The notes: a model not told the origin generated them from the letters alone. A stretch of DNA of 64,000 nt from CAYSQW01 sp964433135 (GCA_964433135.1 CAYSQW010000001.1:1-64000), one strand, 5' to 3'; shown: positions 8,726 to 18,546, counted from the stretch's first letter. Numbers and translations are program-made.

Positions 8726-9704
8726 ATGGGCACGACAAGAACGGCACTGGTCTGCGGGGCCGGCGGTTTCATCGGCGGACACCTGGTCAAACGGCTGAAG
8801 CGGGAAGGCGCCTGGGTCAGGGGCGTCGACATCAAGAAACCCGAATTCGCCGAAACCGCTGCGGACGAATTCCTGCTGCTCGACCTCAGGGAACCGCAAA
8901 ACTGCGCCGCCGCGGTCACCACTCCCGGCGGCAACGCGTTCACCGAGGTCTATCAGCTGGCCGCCGACATGGGCGGGATGGGATTCATCCACTCCGCCGA
9001 ATGCGAGATCATGCACAACAGTTCCCTGATCAACATCCACATGATCCACGCCAGTGCCTTGAAAGGCGTCACGCGGTACTTCTTTTTCCTCCTCGGCCTG
9101 CGTTTACCGGGATATGCGATTCGACGAGCCTGAGCTGTCCGAGGCGGACGCCTACCCCGCCCTTCCCGACAACGAATACGGATGGGAGAAGCTTTACACC
9201 GAACGCATGGCCATGGCTTACGGACGCCGTTTCGGGATGACGATCCGACTCGCCCGCTTCCAGAACTGCTACGGTCCGGAAGGAACCTGGGAAGGCGGTC
9301 GGGAGAAGGCGCCGGCGGCCATGTGCCGCAAGATCGCCGAGACGCCCGACGGCGGGACCATCGAGGTCTGGGGTGACGGAACCGCGATGCGGGCTTACAC
9401 CTTTATCGACGACATGATCGACGGTATCCGCCTGCTCATGGATTCCGATCTTGAAGACGGCACCAACATCGGGCGCCGGGAATACGTCTCCGTCGACGAG
9501 CTTGTCAAAACGGTCGCCGACGCGGCCGGCAAGACCATCCGCATAAAACACGTGGAAGGTCCGGTGGGCGTCGCCGCCAGGAATTTCCGTACCGACAAGA
9601 TCCGCGCCATCGGGTGGGAATCGCGCTTTTCGCTGCGCGAAGGGATTTCGAGAACCTACCCGTGGATCGCCGCCCAGGTCGCGGCCAGGAATTCCGGCGG
9701 ATAA
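8726..9704 (+). pseudogene. NAD-dependent epimerase (GDP-mannose 3,5-epimerase-like), frameshifted
   Basis: Two overlapping frames together encode one complete short-chain dehydrogenase-type sugar-nucleotide epimerase of about 325 residues. The first (8726-9133) has the NAD-binding GAGGFIGGH and runs to LKGVTRYFF; the second carries the catalytic YGWEK, RFQNCYGPEGTW and the C-terminal substrate domain. The break is a single extra T in the run at 9083-9087: removing one T restores YFFSSSACVYRD, the expected SSxxVY strand before the active-site Tyr. Tracts such as ADMGGMGFI and the Asn-Cys-Tyr-Gly-Pro phrase resemble GDP-mannose 3,5-epimerases more than general GalE. The start has GGAGG seven bases upstream. 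The gene looks more G+C-rich than its neighbours, a possible sign of transfer. It may be a true null, a slippage site or a read error. Confidence 0.85.
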
Positions 9705-9837
9705 ATCCGTACCGGCGCGTCTCCCCGGGATCTGTGAATCCTCACATCCGGTCCTCTTTTTCCCCGGCTCTTCAACAACCCTGTCATCCTGAAAGAAACC
9801 ATGATATGAAGATCCGTCTTTCCCACCGCTTTTCGAT

Positions 9838-9866
9838 TTGACAACATCGAGGCTTTCGAATAACTT
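9838..9866 (+). promoter_or_regulatory. Possible sigma-70-type promoter for the DUF5916 gene
   Basis: Perfect TTGACA at 9838-9843, then TAACTT at 9861-9866 after 17 bases, 33 bases before the ATG at 9900. The -10 is poor. Confidence 0.4.
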
Positions 9867-9899
9867 AATCCTTCTCATTCCGTATATAGGGACGGATAA

Positions 9900-12062
9900 A
9901 TGACACGACCCAATCACGGCCTCGCTTCGTTTTTTCTCTTCCTCGCGATTTCCGGATGGCTCTGCGCTCAGGAGCCTTTGAAACCCCTGCGCACGGACAC
10001 ACCGCCCGTCATCGACGGAAACCTGGAGGAGGCCCTGTGGAGAGAGGCGCCCTTCGTCACCGGATATAAAACCTTTATCCCGGATTTCGGTCTGGAGATG
10101 GTCGAAAAGACCTTCGCCTACATGGCCTACGATTCAGAAAATCTCTATTTCGCTTTCCGCTGCCTGGACAGCCAGCCCGAAAAGATCAAGGCCTCCATCG
10201 CCAACCGCGACACCATCCGTCCGGACGACTGGATCTGCATCAACCTGGATTCGTTCAACGACCATCAGGCGCTTTACGCCCTGTACGTCAATCCATTGGG
10301 CATCCAGGCGGACAGCATCTTCGCCGGCGGAGTGGAAGATCACAGCGCCGACCTGGTCTGGTACAGCGCCGGCCGGCTCAACGATCAGGGCTACACCGTC
10401 GAAGTCCGGATCCCGTTCAAAAGCATCCGGTTCGCAGGAAAGGAGCGTGTGGAGATGGCGGTCATCTTCGAGCGTCGCATCAGCCGGCGGTCGGAACAAG
10501 GCACCTATCCCGCGCTCAGCGCAGATCAGGGATATTTCTTTCTGACCCAGATGAAACCCATGATTTTTCACGACATCAAGAATTACACCCTGCTCGAGCT
10601 GCTGCCGGCTTTCACCTGGAGTCAGAAGCACTCCCACCAGGAAGGCGCCTTGACCAGGGAAAAGGATCAGCGGGACCTCAGCCTGACCGCGAAATACGGC
10701 ATTTCCCCGCGCCTGATCCTGGACGCCACCTACAATCCGGATTTCAGCCAGGTCGAATCCGACGCCGGCCAGGTGGACGTCAATCTCCGGTATGACCTCT
10801 TTTTCCTGGAAAAACGCCCCTTTTTCCTGGAGGGTCATGAAAACTTCAATATCGCCGGTTCCAACGAGTTTCTCAATCATATCGTACACACCCGAACGAT
10901 CGTCGACCCCCGCGCCGGGGTCAAGCTGACGGGAAAACTCGGGCGGAAGGACACCATCGCTTCGATATTCGCCTTGGATGAATCACCGCGCTTCGAGGAT
11001 GAATCTGATCTAACGGGGAATTACGCCAAATTCTCCATCCTGCGCTACAAGCGCTCGCTGAAAGACGACAGCTACCTGGGAGCGGTCTACACGGGGAGAG
11101 ATCTCAACGACCGTTTCAACCGGGTTCTGGGATCCGACGGCCAGATCCGGATCAATCCCTCCAGCGTCATGCAGTACCACGGATTTTTCTCCACCACCAA
11201 GGTAGCGGGCGACGCCGCAGCCGTCGACGGAAACGCGCTTCACCTCGGCTATCAATACGATACCCGCAAACTGGGCCTTCGGGCCGGCGTGGACAATATC
11301 TCACAAGATTTTCAGACCCTGACCGGATACCTCACCCGGGGCGGGATCACTCAGGTCGGGGGGGCGGTCACGCCGCATTTTTACCCCCACGGCAAACTCA
11401 TCCGCAAGGTCACCGCTATCCTGAGCAGCTATCAGCTCAGAGACCATTACGACAACCTCAACGAAAGCCATAACGGCCTGAGTTTCTCCCTGGTCATGTG
11501 GCGCAACACCCGGCTGTCACTCACTTATCTTCTCGCAAATGAAGTCTACCGGGCACAGCGCTTCGACACCAACGCCTTAATGTTCCAGGGATCCAGTCAG
11601 ATCACCAAGCAGTTCTATATCAAGCTGACCTACCGCGGAGGCCGCTCCATTTATTATTCCGAAGATCCCTACCAGGGCAGGGGAAACCGGGGAACGGCGA
11701 CCTTTATCTTCCAACCGTCGGAAAATTTCAACGAAACCTTCAGTCTGGTGTATTCCGATTTCCACCGTTCCGCCGATTCAGCCAAAATCTATGATTACAC
11801 CATCCTGCGGAACAAGTTCACCTACCAGATGAACAAGTATCTCTTCTTCCGCGCCATCATCGAGTACAACACCTACTACAAACGCCTGCTGACCGACCTG
11901 CTCGCCTCTTTTACTTACATCCCGGGAACCGTCGTCCAGCTGGGTTACGGCAACCTTTTCGAGAAGCTCGAGTGGGTGGAAGGGGAATATCGACCCTCCA
12001 CGCATTTTCTGGAGATCAAACGCGGCCTGTTCTTCAAGGTTTCCTATCTCTGGCGTTTTTAG
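9900..12062 (+). CDS. CBM9-like / DUF5916 outer-membrane protein
   Basis: A 720-residue exported protein with a signal peptide ending near LCAQEP (about residue 25). Residues about 30-215 form a CBM9-like carbohydrate-binding domain: PVIDGNLEEALW opening and FAFRCLDSQP, both typical. The rest matches DUF5916, a predicted beta-barrel region, with the family phrase YNPDFSQVESDAGQVDVN and RYDLFFLEKRPFFLEG around residues 280-315. The last residue is Phe (YLWRF), the usual C-terminal signature of an outer-membrane barrel. Function is not established; the CBM9 part suggests binding or uptake of glycans or aromatic-containing polymers. It stands alone between two promoters. Confidence 0.9.
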   Translation: MTRPNHGLASFFLFLAISGWLCAQEPLKPLRTDTPPVIDGNLEEALWREAPFVTGYKTFIPDFGLEMVEKTFAYMAYDSENLYFAFRCLDSQPEKIKASIANRDTIRPDDWICINLDSFNDHQALYALYVNPLGIQADSIFAGGVEDHSADLVWYSAGRLNDQGYTVEVRIPFKSIRFAGKERVEMAVIFERRISRRSEQGTYPALSADQGYFFLTQMKPMIFHDIKNYTLLELLPAFTWSQKHSHQEGALTREKDQRDLSLTAKYGISPRLILDATYNPDFSQVESDAGQVDVNLRYDLFFLEKRPFFLEGHENFNIAGSNEFLNHIVHTRTIVDPRAGVKLTGKLGRKDTIASIFALDESPRFEDESDLTGNYAKFSILRYKRSLKDDSYLGAVYTGRDLNDRFNRVLGSDGQIRINPSSVMQYHGFFSTTKVAGDAAAVDGNALHLGYQYDTRKLGLRAGVDNISQDFQTLTGYLTRGGITQVGGAVTPHFYPHGKLIRKVTAILSSYQLRDHYDNLNESHNGLSFSLVMWRNTRLSLTYLLANEVYRAQRFDTNALMFQGSSQITKQFYIKLTYRGGRSIYYSEDPYQGRGNRGTATFIFQPSENFNETFSLVYSDFHRSADSAKIYDYTILRNKFTYQMNKYLFFRAIIEYNTYYKRLLTDLLASFTYIPGTVVQLGYGNLFEKLEWVEGEYRPSTHFLEIKRGLFFKVSYLWRF

Positions 12063-12077
12063 CCGCTTCCCGCCTGA

Positions 12078-12106
12078 TTGACTTGCCGATTTGAGCGTGC
12101 TATCTT
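12078..12106 (+). promoter_or_regulatory. Sigma-70-type promoter for the HD-GYP response regulator
   Basis: TTGACT (12078-12083), 17-base spacer, TATCTT (12101-12106), about 50 bases before the ATG at 12156. Confidence 0.5.
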
Positions 12107-12155
12107 ACTTCGAAAGTGTATTTTATTCGATTCGGACGAACTCACAGGTTCTTTT

Positions 12156-13544
12156 ATGAATAAGACAAAGATTATGGTCGTCGAGGACGAAAGCATCGTC
12201 GCCCGCGATATCCGCAACATGCTGCTGGGTTTGGGTTATGAAGTGACCTCCGTTCTCTCCACCGCCCGTGAAGCCATCAGCAGCGCTGAAAAAAATCCTC
12301 CCGACCTGGTCCTCATGGATATCATGCTTCATGGGAAACACAGCGGTGTGGAAGCCGCCGATGAGATCTACGGACGATTGAATATCCCCGTGGTTTACCT
12401 GACCGCCTTCGCTGATGAAAACACGCTGCAGCGCGCGAAAAAAACCGAGCCGTTCGGCTATCTGTTAAAGCCGTTTGAAGAGCGCGAGCTTCAAACCACA
12501 ATCGAAATCGCTCGATACAAATTCGAAATGGAGATGAAGCTGAAAAATCGAGAACGATGGTTGTCAACCATCCTCGAAAGCATCGCCGACGCGGTGATCG
12601 CCGCCGATCACGGGGGCAAAGTCACGTTTATGAATCCTCTGGCTGAATCTCTCACCGGATGGTCTCAGGAACAAGCGGCCGGACAACCCTTAAGCAAGAT
12701 ATTTCAAACCGTCAACCCAAAAACCGGAAAAGACTATAGAATACCCCTCGACAAAGTGATCAAGGGCAGCAGCTGGAAACACACGACCGAGGTCGTGCTT
12801 CTTTCGAAGAACAATCGGACCACTCCCATCGATCACAGGGTAGCCCCGATCCGAAACCAGCAGGGGAAGATCATCGGCGCCGTGATCACCTTCACCGATA
12901 TCAGCCGCCGCAAAAAAGCTGAGGATGAGCTCATCCTCAGCTTCCAGAAGCAGCAGCGAGCCATGGAAGGAACGGTCCAGGCCATGGCTTTCACGATTGA
13001 AACCCGGGATCCCTATACAGCCGGACACCAGCGCCGCGTAACCCAACTCGCCCAAGCCATCGCCGAAGAAATGAAGCTTCCTGAAGAGCAGATCGAAGGC
13101 ATCCGCATGGCGGGCGACCTGCACGATATCGGGAAGATATACGTACCGGCGGAGATCCTCTCCAAGCCGGGAAAAATTTCCGATAACGAATACAATATCA
13201 TCAAAACTCATCCGAAAGTCGGATATGACATTCTGAAGCAGATCGAATTCCCCTGGCCGATCGCGGACATCGTCCTACAGCACCACGAAAGGATGGACGG
13301 AAGCGGCTATCCAGCCGGACTGCGCGGAGATGAAATCCTGATGCCGGCCCGCATCCTGGCTGTAGCCGATGTTATCGAAGCCATGGCCACTCATCGGCCC
13401 TACAGACCGGCGCTCACCATCGACGCGGCGCTGGATGAGATCTCGCGGAACCGGGGACGACTCTATGATTCCGATGTGGTCGACGCCTGCCTTCGGGTCT
13501 TCCAGATAAAAGGATTTGCTTTTAGCGACATCTCAAATGAATAA
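12156..13544 (+). CDS. Response regulator with PAS and HD-GYP phosphodiesterase domains
   Basis: A 462-residue signalling protein: receiver domain (about 3-120, phosphoacceptor Asp55 in LVLMDIML), PAS domain (about 131-255) and HD-GYP domain (about 275-460). The HD-GYP part has HDIGK near 323, the HH in VLQHHERMDGSGYP and the GYP near 383, so it should be an active c-di-GMP phosphodiesterase. I chose the ATG at 12156 over an upstream in-frame start because it gives a normal receiver N-terminus (MNKTKIMVVEDE) and lies downstream of the proposed promoter. No cognate kinase is adjacent. The following small membrane-protein gene lies 30 bases away and may be co-transcribed. Confidence 0.94.
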   Translation: MNKTKIMVVEDESIVARDIRNMLLGLGYEVTSVLSTAREAISSAEKNPPDLVLMDIMLHGKHSGVEAADEIYGRLNIPVVYLTAFADENTLQRAKKTEPFGYLLKPFEERELQTTIEIARYKFEMEMKLKNRERWLSTILESIADAVIAADHGGKVTFMNPLAESLTGWSQEQAAGQPLSKIFQTVNPKTGKDYRIPLDKVIKGSSWKHTTEVVLLSKNNRTTPIDHRVAPIRNQQGKIIGAVITFTDISRRKKAEDELILSFQKQQRAMEGTVQAMAFTIETRDPYTAGHQRRVTQLAQAIAEEMKLPEEQIEGIRMAGDLHDIGKIYVPAEILSKPGKISDNEYNIIKTHPKVGYDILKQIEFPWPIADIVLQHHERMDGSGYPAGLRGDEILMPARILAVADVIEAMATHRPYRPALTIDAALDEISRNRGRLYDSDVVDACLRVFQIKGFAFSDISNE

Positions 13545-13574
13545 ACGAAAAACCCCGTCCGGGATTGAAAGATA

Positions 13575-13847
13575 ATGAATCCTCCCGGAAAATCCGCCTC
13601 TCCTCTCCGAAAAATCGCCGTTCACTTGCTTCTCGTCGGCGCCGTCGCCGCCTCCGCGGGGGGTATCGTGTTATTCTTCGTGCTCTTTCTCCCCGATTTC
13701 AATATCTATTGGTGGATCTTCACCCCGATCATCCTCGCATTCTACCAGGCACCCGCAGCCTTTCTGTTCTGGCTATGGAAAAAGCACCGGCCCCGTACTC
13801 TCACGGCCGATGAATCCGAGCCCTCTCCCTCTTCACCTCCCGATTGA
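13575..13847 (+). CDS. Small two-helix membrane protein, unknown function
   Basis: A 90-residue product with two clear hydrophobic helices: about residues 17-40 (LLLVGAVAASAGGIVLFFVL) and 45-68 (WWIFTPIILAFYQAPAAFLF), separated by a short Asp/Asn turn and ending in a charged Lys/Arg/Glu tail. The hydrophobic pattern and Trp/Tyr at helix ends argue that this frame, not the overlapping one starting at 13565, is the real gene. I recognise no family. Confidence 0.6.
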   Translation: MNPPGKSASPLRKIAVHLLLVGAVAASAGGIVLFFVLFLPDFNIYWWIFTPIILAFYQAPAAFLFWLWKKHRPRTLTADESEPSPSSPPD

Positions 13848-13922
13848 CGAGCCTATCCCAAATTGATACCATTTTTTCAGCAAAAAGCGGAAGTATTTTT
13901 TTTACGTCATGCGAGGGTTGCC

Positions 13923-16900
13923 ATGAAAAAAATCGCATTGTTTGGATTTACGGTTCTGCTGCTGGCCGGCCTGTGTCCGGGATCCGCCGCCCAGGAGGAC
14001 ATCCTCAACCGGATCGACCGGCTGGAAAAACAGCTCGATAATCGAATCACGGAATGGCGGATCAACCGGTCCCTTACCGGAGGCATGACCGTTCCCGATC
14101 CATCCGATCCCGGATGGACGCCTCTTTCTCCCCGAAACGCCGTCCGGAACCATAAATTCTGGATAGCCGGCGACGGCTCCGTTCCCGCGGTATTCGCCGG
14201 GGTCGAACTGGAAAACAGCCCCATCCGGCTGGAGTGCACTTTCCGCGGCGTCGGAAAGGTCACCGCTGATTTTTTTATCGATGGAAAGAAGCAGGAATCC
14301 TTTCTGCTGGAATTCGGAAACCAGGCGCGGGATATCCTCCGCACTTTCAGCCTGATGGAAAACGCCTCCACGGGAAAAGCCGTAGAGGTGGCTTTCCGGT
14401 TCGAAAATAGGGGCCGTTATCCCATCATACATCGAGAACGTGCCGAACCCGGCACCTATCTCCAAATCTCATCCGCGGTCCTGCATATGGAGAAAGCCCA
14501 CGAGGCCTGGCTTCGGCTGTCCCGATTCCTTTTGGATATTAAAATCGGATCCATCCTGCTCGATTTCTCGCCCGCCACATCACCACCCGACGAGCGTTCC
14601 CGGCCCGTCAATCCTCGATATCGAGAATACGCCGAATCGCAATCCTTCCGGAAGATGCGCGCTGATTTCCAGCGCGCCGTGATGGATTTCGATCCCGGGT
14701 TGATCTCACGCCATGCTCCCGACAAGCTGGAAAAATCTCTGGAACGGTTCTATCGGGGCGCCGCTTCAACCGCGGCCTATGCCCGGGAATTCGGGATCCA
14801 TATCGCCGGGAACGCACATATCGATCTCGCCTGGCTCTGGCGATGGCGTGAAACCGTGGAGGTCGCACGCGCAACTTTTTCCACCATCATGGACAACATG
14901 GAGGAATACCCGGATATCGTCTATATTCAGAGTCAGGCCCAGGCCTACGAATGGATGGAAGAGCACTATCCGGAAGTGTTTTCCCGAATTCGGGAAAAGG
15001 TGAAGTCCGGACGCTGGGAGGTCGTCGGAGGCATGTGGGCCGAACCTGACTGCAATCTCATCGACGGAGAATCTTTCATTCGACAGATCCTCTACGGAAA
15101 GCGTTATTTCAAGGAAAAATTCGACGTCGACGTCAAGATCGGCTGGAATCCCGATTCCTTCGGTTATAACGCGAACATGCCACAGTTTTTCCTCAAGAGC
15201 GGGATCGACAGCTTCGTTACCCAAAAGATCAGCTGGAACGACACCACGGTCTTTCCCCATTATCTGTTCTGGTGGGAAGCGCCCGACGGATCACGCATTC
15301 TCACCTACTTCCCTCCCTCCGGATATGTGGGACAGCTCAGGGCGGAACGCACCGCCGCCGCGCTGAAACTCTACGAGAAGAACACCGGAAGAAAGGACGC
15401 ATTCATTCTTTACGGGTTGGGAGATCACGGCGGCGGCCCCAACCGCGCCATGCTGGATCGTGCCCGGGAGTATTCGCGGCAGCGCATCTTTCCTCCGCTG
15501 ATTCACAGCCGGTTTTCCGCATTTATCGACCGGCTTCGCGCAAGCGATCTGTCCGGCCTTCCCGTATGGAAAGAGGAGCTTTATCTCGAATACCATCGGG
15601 GGACCTACACAACCCAAGCCGAAACCAAGCGCTTTAACCGCAAATCCGAAGTTCTGCTGTCGGATGCCGAGAAGATCTCCGCTCTCGCCTCATTATTCGG
15701 CCGGCCCGTCGAACAGGATGCACTGCTTTCAGCCTGGAAAAAAGTTATGATGAACCAATTTCACGACATCCTTCCGGGATCGAGCATCAACCCCGTATAC
15801 AAAGACGCCCGGGAAGCCTATCTCGAAGCGCAACGGGAAGCGGGCCGGGAGAGGGATCAAAGCCTCAGATACCTGGCTTCCCGGATAGATACGAGCGGAA
15901 GCCCGGAAGGAATGCCGCTTCTGGTTTTCAATACTCTTGCCTGGAAGAGAGACGGTAAAGTCACGGTTTCGATGCCCCCTTCCATCAAGGGGGAAATCTC
16001 CGTTTACGATGACGGAGGGAACGAAATCCCCGCTCAGATACTTCCGGGTGAGGGTCGCACCCTCTGCTTCATCGCCCGGAACCTCCCGGCGCTCGGATAC
16101 AGCGTCTACTCCGTCGCTCCGCAAAAACCCAGCCTTTCGGACGGAGAGCTTTCGGTCGATTCGACCCATCTTGAAAACCGTTTTTTCCGCATCGAAATCG
16201 ATCCGAAAACCGGAAACATCAGCCGCATCACCGACAAGATCGCCCAAAAAGAGATCATCCCCTCCGGATCCCAGGCGAATCAGCTGCAACTTCTGGAAAA
16301 CATTCCCGATCAATACGACGCCTGGAACATCCAGTACACCGGGCGGGAATGGAGGCTCGATTCACATGACGGGATCAAAATCGGTCAAAGGGGTCCCGTC
16401 TCTGTCTCTCTGAAAGTAAAAAAAAGCTTTCTGGGGCTTTCAAAATCCCGCCGCGAGCCCACTTCGGAGTTCCCTTCCTCCTTTTTTTCCCAGGAGATCA
16501 TTCTTTATGAGGACGTTCCCCGGATCGATATCGAGATGCACGCGGACTGGTGGGAGGATCAAGTACAGTTGAAGGTGGCCTTCCCTCTAACCGTCCGCGC
16601 CCCCTCCGCCTCCTTCGAGATCCCCTTCGCCGTCGTCGAACGGCCCACCACACGCCGCACTCCCTGGGAAAAAGCCCGCTTTGAAGTTCCGGCGATCCGC
16701 TGGGCCGACCTCTCCGGCGGATCTTACGGGATCAGCCTGTTGAATGAATCCAAATACGGGTATGACGTCGAGAACAACGTCATGCGTCTGACCCTTCTTC
16801 ACTCTCCCCTCAGCCCCGATCCCATGGCCGACCGCGGCCGGCACCGCTTTACTTACGCTCTCTTTCCCCATCAGGGAGACTGGCGTTCCGCCCGCACGGT

Positions 16901-17240
16901 CCGGGAAGGCTATGCTTTCAACACTCCGCTGAAAGCGATGTTTCTTCCCCGCCAAACCGGAGACCTGCCGGGGACGCAGTCTTTTCTCGGCGGCACGGCA
17001 CCCGGCATCATTCCAGCCCAAATCAAGAAAGCCGAAGACCGAGACAGCCTGATTGTCCGGCTCTATGAATCCGAGGGAAATCCCACCGGCACCCGGCTGC
17101 GGATTTTCCGGAAACCGCAACAGGCTTACGAAGTGGACCTCATGGAAAACCGCCTGCGCCCGCTTCCCATGGAAGGAGACGAATTGATCCTGAAGTTCGG
17201 AAGATCGGAGATCAAGACCATCGAATTGGTCTTTCAATAA
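13923..17240 (+). CDS. Secreted alpha-mannosidase, glycoside hydrolase family 38
   Basis: Hydrolyses alpha-mannosides by a retaining, zinc-dependent mechanism. The 1105-residue product starts with a signal peptide (MKKIALFGFTVLLLAGLCPGSAAQ, quoted in two parts: MKKIALFGF and TVLLLAGLC...). The GH38 catalytic N-domain follows, with the metal-binding HIDLAWLW near residue 299, GWNPDSFGYN near 407 (nucleophile region) and GLGDHGGGP near 500. The alpha-mannosidase middle domain has HDILPGSSI and the beta-rich C-terminal domain completes the fold. The ATG at 13923 has GAGGG upstream and gives the signal peptide; an in-frame start 60 bases earlier does not. It probably degrades external mannan or N-glycans for carbon. 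Confidence 0.94.
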   Translation: MKKIALFGFTVLLLAGLCPGSAAQEDILNRIDRLEKQLDNRITEWRINRSLTGGMTVPDPSDPGWTPLSPRNAVRNHKFWIAGDGSVPAVFAGVELENSPIRLECTFRGVGKVTADFFIDGKKQESFLLEFGNQARDILRTFSLMENASTGKAVEVAFRFENRGRYPIIHRERAEPGTYLQISSAVLHMEKAHEAWLRLSRFLLDIKIGSILLDFSPATSPPDERSRPVNPRYREYAESQSFRKMRADFQRAVMDFDPGLISRHAPDKLEKSLERFYRGAASTAAYAREFGIHIAGNAHIDLAWLWRWRETVEVARATFSTIMDNMEEYPDIVYIQSQAQAYEWMEEHYPEVFSRIREKVKSGRWEVVGGMWAEPDCNLIDGESFIRQILYGKRYFKEKFDVDVKIGWNPDSFGYNANMPQFFLKSGIDSFVTQKISWNDTTVFPHYLFWWEAPDGSRILTYFPPSGYVGQLRAERTAAALKLYEKNTGRKDAFILYGLGDHGGGPNRAMLDRAREYSRQRIFPPLIHSRFSAFIDRLRASDLSGLPVWKEELYLEYHRGTYTTQAETKRFNRKSEVLLSDAEKISALASLFGRPVEQDALLSAWKKVMMNQFHDILPGSSINPVYKDAREAYLEAQREAGRERDQSLRYLASRIDTSGSPEGMPLLVFNTLAWKRDGKVTVSMPPSIKGEISVYDDGGNEIPAQILPGEGRTLCFIARNLPALGYSVYSVAPQKPSLSDGELSVDSTHLENRFFRIEIDPKTGNISRITDKIAQKEIIPSGSQANQLQLLENIPDQYDAWNIQYTGREWRLDSHDGIKIGQRGPVSVSLKVKKSFLGLSKSRREPTSEFPSSFFSQEIILYEDVPRIDIEMHADWWEDQVQLKVAFPLTVRAPSASFEIPFAVVERPTTRRTPWEKARFEVPAIRWADLSGGSYGISLLNESKYGYDVENNVMRLTLLHSPLSPDPMADRGRHRFTYALFPHQGDWRSARTVREGYAFNTPLKAMFLPRQTGDLPGTQSFLGGTAPGIIPAQIKKAEDRDSLIVRLYESEGNPTGTRLRIFRKPQQAYEVDLMENRLRPLPMEGDELILKFGRSEIKTIELVFQ

Positions 17241-17269
17241 GGGGATGATCCTTTAGAGAAAAAAAAGAG

Positions 17270-17344
17270 CGCCCCCGACGGGATTTGAACCCGTGTTGCC
17301 GCCTTGAAAGGGCGGTGTCCTGGGCCAAGCTAGACGACAGGGGC
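17270..17344 (-). tRNA. tRNA-Glu (anticodon TTC)
   Basis: Minus strand: acceptor GCCCCTG pairs with CGGGGGC (one G-T wobble), anticodon stem CCGCC/GGCGG around loop CTTTCAA (anticodon TTC), T arm ACGGG-TTCAAAT-CCCGT, discriminator G. CCA is not encoded. It lies eight bases downstream of tRNA-Lys in the same orientation. Confidence 0.93.
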
Positions 17345-17352
17345 GCGAAAGA

Positions 17353-17427
17353 TGGTGAGCCGTGCTGGACTCGAACCAGCGACACCCGGCTTAAAAGGCC
17401 GGTGCTCTCCCTCTGAGCTAACGGCCC
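17353..17427 (-). tRNA. tRNA-Lys (anticodon TTT)
   Basis: Minus strand: acceptor GGGCCGT with ACGGCTC, anticodon stem CCGGC/GCCGG around loop CTTTTAA (anticodon TTT), T arm GCTGG-TTCGAGT-CCAGC, and an encoded CCA. First of a two-tRNA transcript. Confidence 0.94.
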
Positions 17428-17443
17428 ATCATAAAAAAGAACT

Positions 17444-17472
17444 TAAATAAACGATATGACGATAAATGTCAA
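17444..17472 (-). promoter_or_regulatory. Sigma-70-type promoter for tRNA-Lys/tRNA-Glu
   Basis: Minus strand TTGACA (17472-17467), 17-base spacer, TATTTA (17449-17444). The predicted start site is about 10 bases before the mature tRNA-Lys, as expected for a stable RNA promoter. Confidence 0.55.
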
Positions 17473-17474
17473 GT

Positions 17475-18164
17475 CTAAAACTGTTCGAATTTGACAATGA
17501 TCCAGCGGCCACGTCGGGTTATACCCATCGCTTCATCTTCCAAAACATACATCATGAGGTCGAGCTGGTACTTGCTGGTCACTCCGGCCTTATCCTTGAT
17601 ATCAATGCTGACATCTTTGGTGTGAACATTGCCGGTAAGATCCCGGATGTTGGGAACATCTCCGGCCCCCAGCGAGAACAGGGCTATCTCTTCTTCTCTG
17701 GCGGCCGCGGCTTTCGCATCATTGTACTCTTTCTGAAGCTCCTTGTGAGCTGCGTAGACCTCATCGTATTTAGCCTGCTCCGCGTCCACTTTCCTCCGGG
17801 CGGCTCTCCGGGCCGCACTGGTGCGTGCGCTTTCGAGTTCGAACTTGGCGTTGTCGAGTCCATCTCTGGCATCGAGAGTCGTTCCGACGGAAGCTTCCAC
17901 CCGCTTTTTGAGTTCAAGTTCCTTTTGATTCAAATCGGGCAGAGTGGCGGGTGTGATTACTTCCTCTCCGACATCAGTGATCTTCCAGTCATCCGCATCG
18001 ATCGTAACAGGTTCCAGCGCCATGGTCGACAACGTCGTATTGTCGTTCATGGAAAGAGCGTGAAAATATCCCTTCAGCAAATTTTCTTCCGGATGGGATG
18101 AACAGCTATTAAAAACGAATAATAAGATCACAAGCCCTACAAAATATAGAGACTTTTTGTGCAT
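17475..18164 (-). CDS. Coiled-coil lipoprotein of unknown function
   Basis: A 229-residue predicted lipoprotein: Lys-rich N-terminus, hydrophobic VGLVILLFVF, then lipobox FNSC with the acylated Cys near residue 21. Residues about 85-165 are a highly charged Ala/Glu/Lys/Arg heptad-like region (coiled coil), followed by a beta-rich C-terminal part ending GRWIIVKFEQF. The ATG at 18164 has a very strong Shine-Dalgarno (GGAGGAGGAAG); an upstream TTG in frame would sit inside it. The opening after the lipobox (EENLLKGYFHALSMND) suggests an NTF2- or DUF-like start, but I do not recognise the family. Confidence 0.8.
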   Translation of the reverse strand: MHKKSLYFVGLVILLFVFNSCSSHPEENLLKGYFHALSMNDNTTLSTMALEPVTIDADDWKITDVGEEVITPATLPDLNQKELELKKRVEASVGTTLDARDGLDNAKFELESARTSAARRAARRKVDAEQAKYDEVYAAHKELQKEYNDAKAAAAREEEIALFSLGAGDVPNIRDLTGNVHTKDVSIDIKDKAGVTSKYQLDLMMYVLEDEAMGITRRGRWIIVKFEQF

Positions 18165-18203
18165 TCTTCCTCCTCCCAATTCAAAATAGATTGGTATTTT
18201 TAA

Positions 18204-18233
18204 ATTGTACTTTTTTTTTCAAGAAAAAAGCAA
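18204..18233 (-). promoter_or_regulatory. Possible sigma-70-type promoter for the lipoprotein gene
   Basis: Minus strand TTGCTT (18233-18228), 18-base spacer, TACAAT (18209-18204), about 40 bases before the start at 18164. The spacer contains a run of nine A. Confidence 0.45.
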
Positions 18234-18546
18234 GTCCAAATAGCTCCGCTTCTTGAAATTTGTTGCCGATGATTTTAAAGGCGGCTGAGCGTCCCGATTC
18301 GGGCTTGCCGGTCGCCGCGGACAAAGGAGAAGCCAAGAGATTCAACCGCTTTTCAAATAGATCGGGATTGCGGAGAGCCATGGTTTACGCTTGAGCTTCA
18401 CATAAAACAGACGGGGCCGTGATCACCGAAGCCGGCATGAAACAGGCTGATTTGAAAATACGATCGATATTCACCATGCTCCTCTCGGCATGAGATTATA
18501 GGGGATAGCCTATAAAAAATCAATTTTAAGGATTTTTAATTTTTTA

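Noticed and set aside
9069..9917. Minus-strand open frame of 282 codons
   Set aside because: Antisense to the frameshifted epimerase; considered because the epimerase is broken, but only the plus-strand frames have motifs.
17270..17427. tRNA pair as an integration site of a genomic island
   Set aside because: No integrase or direct repeat of a tRNA 3' end was seen nearby.
18181..18381. 66-codon minus-strand frame upstream of the lipoprotein gene
   Set aside because: No ribosome-binding site; it ends in an A+T-rich tract overlapping the proposed promoter. A decayed gene remnant cannot be excluded.
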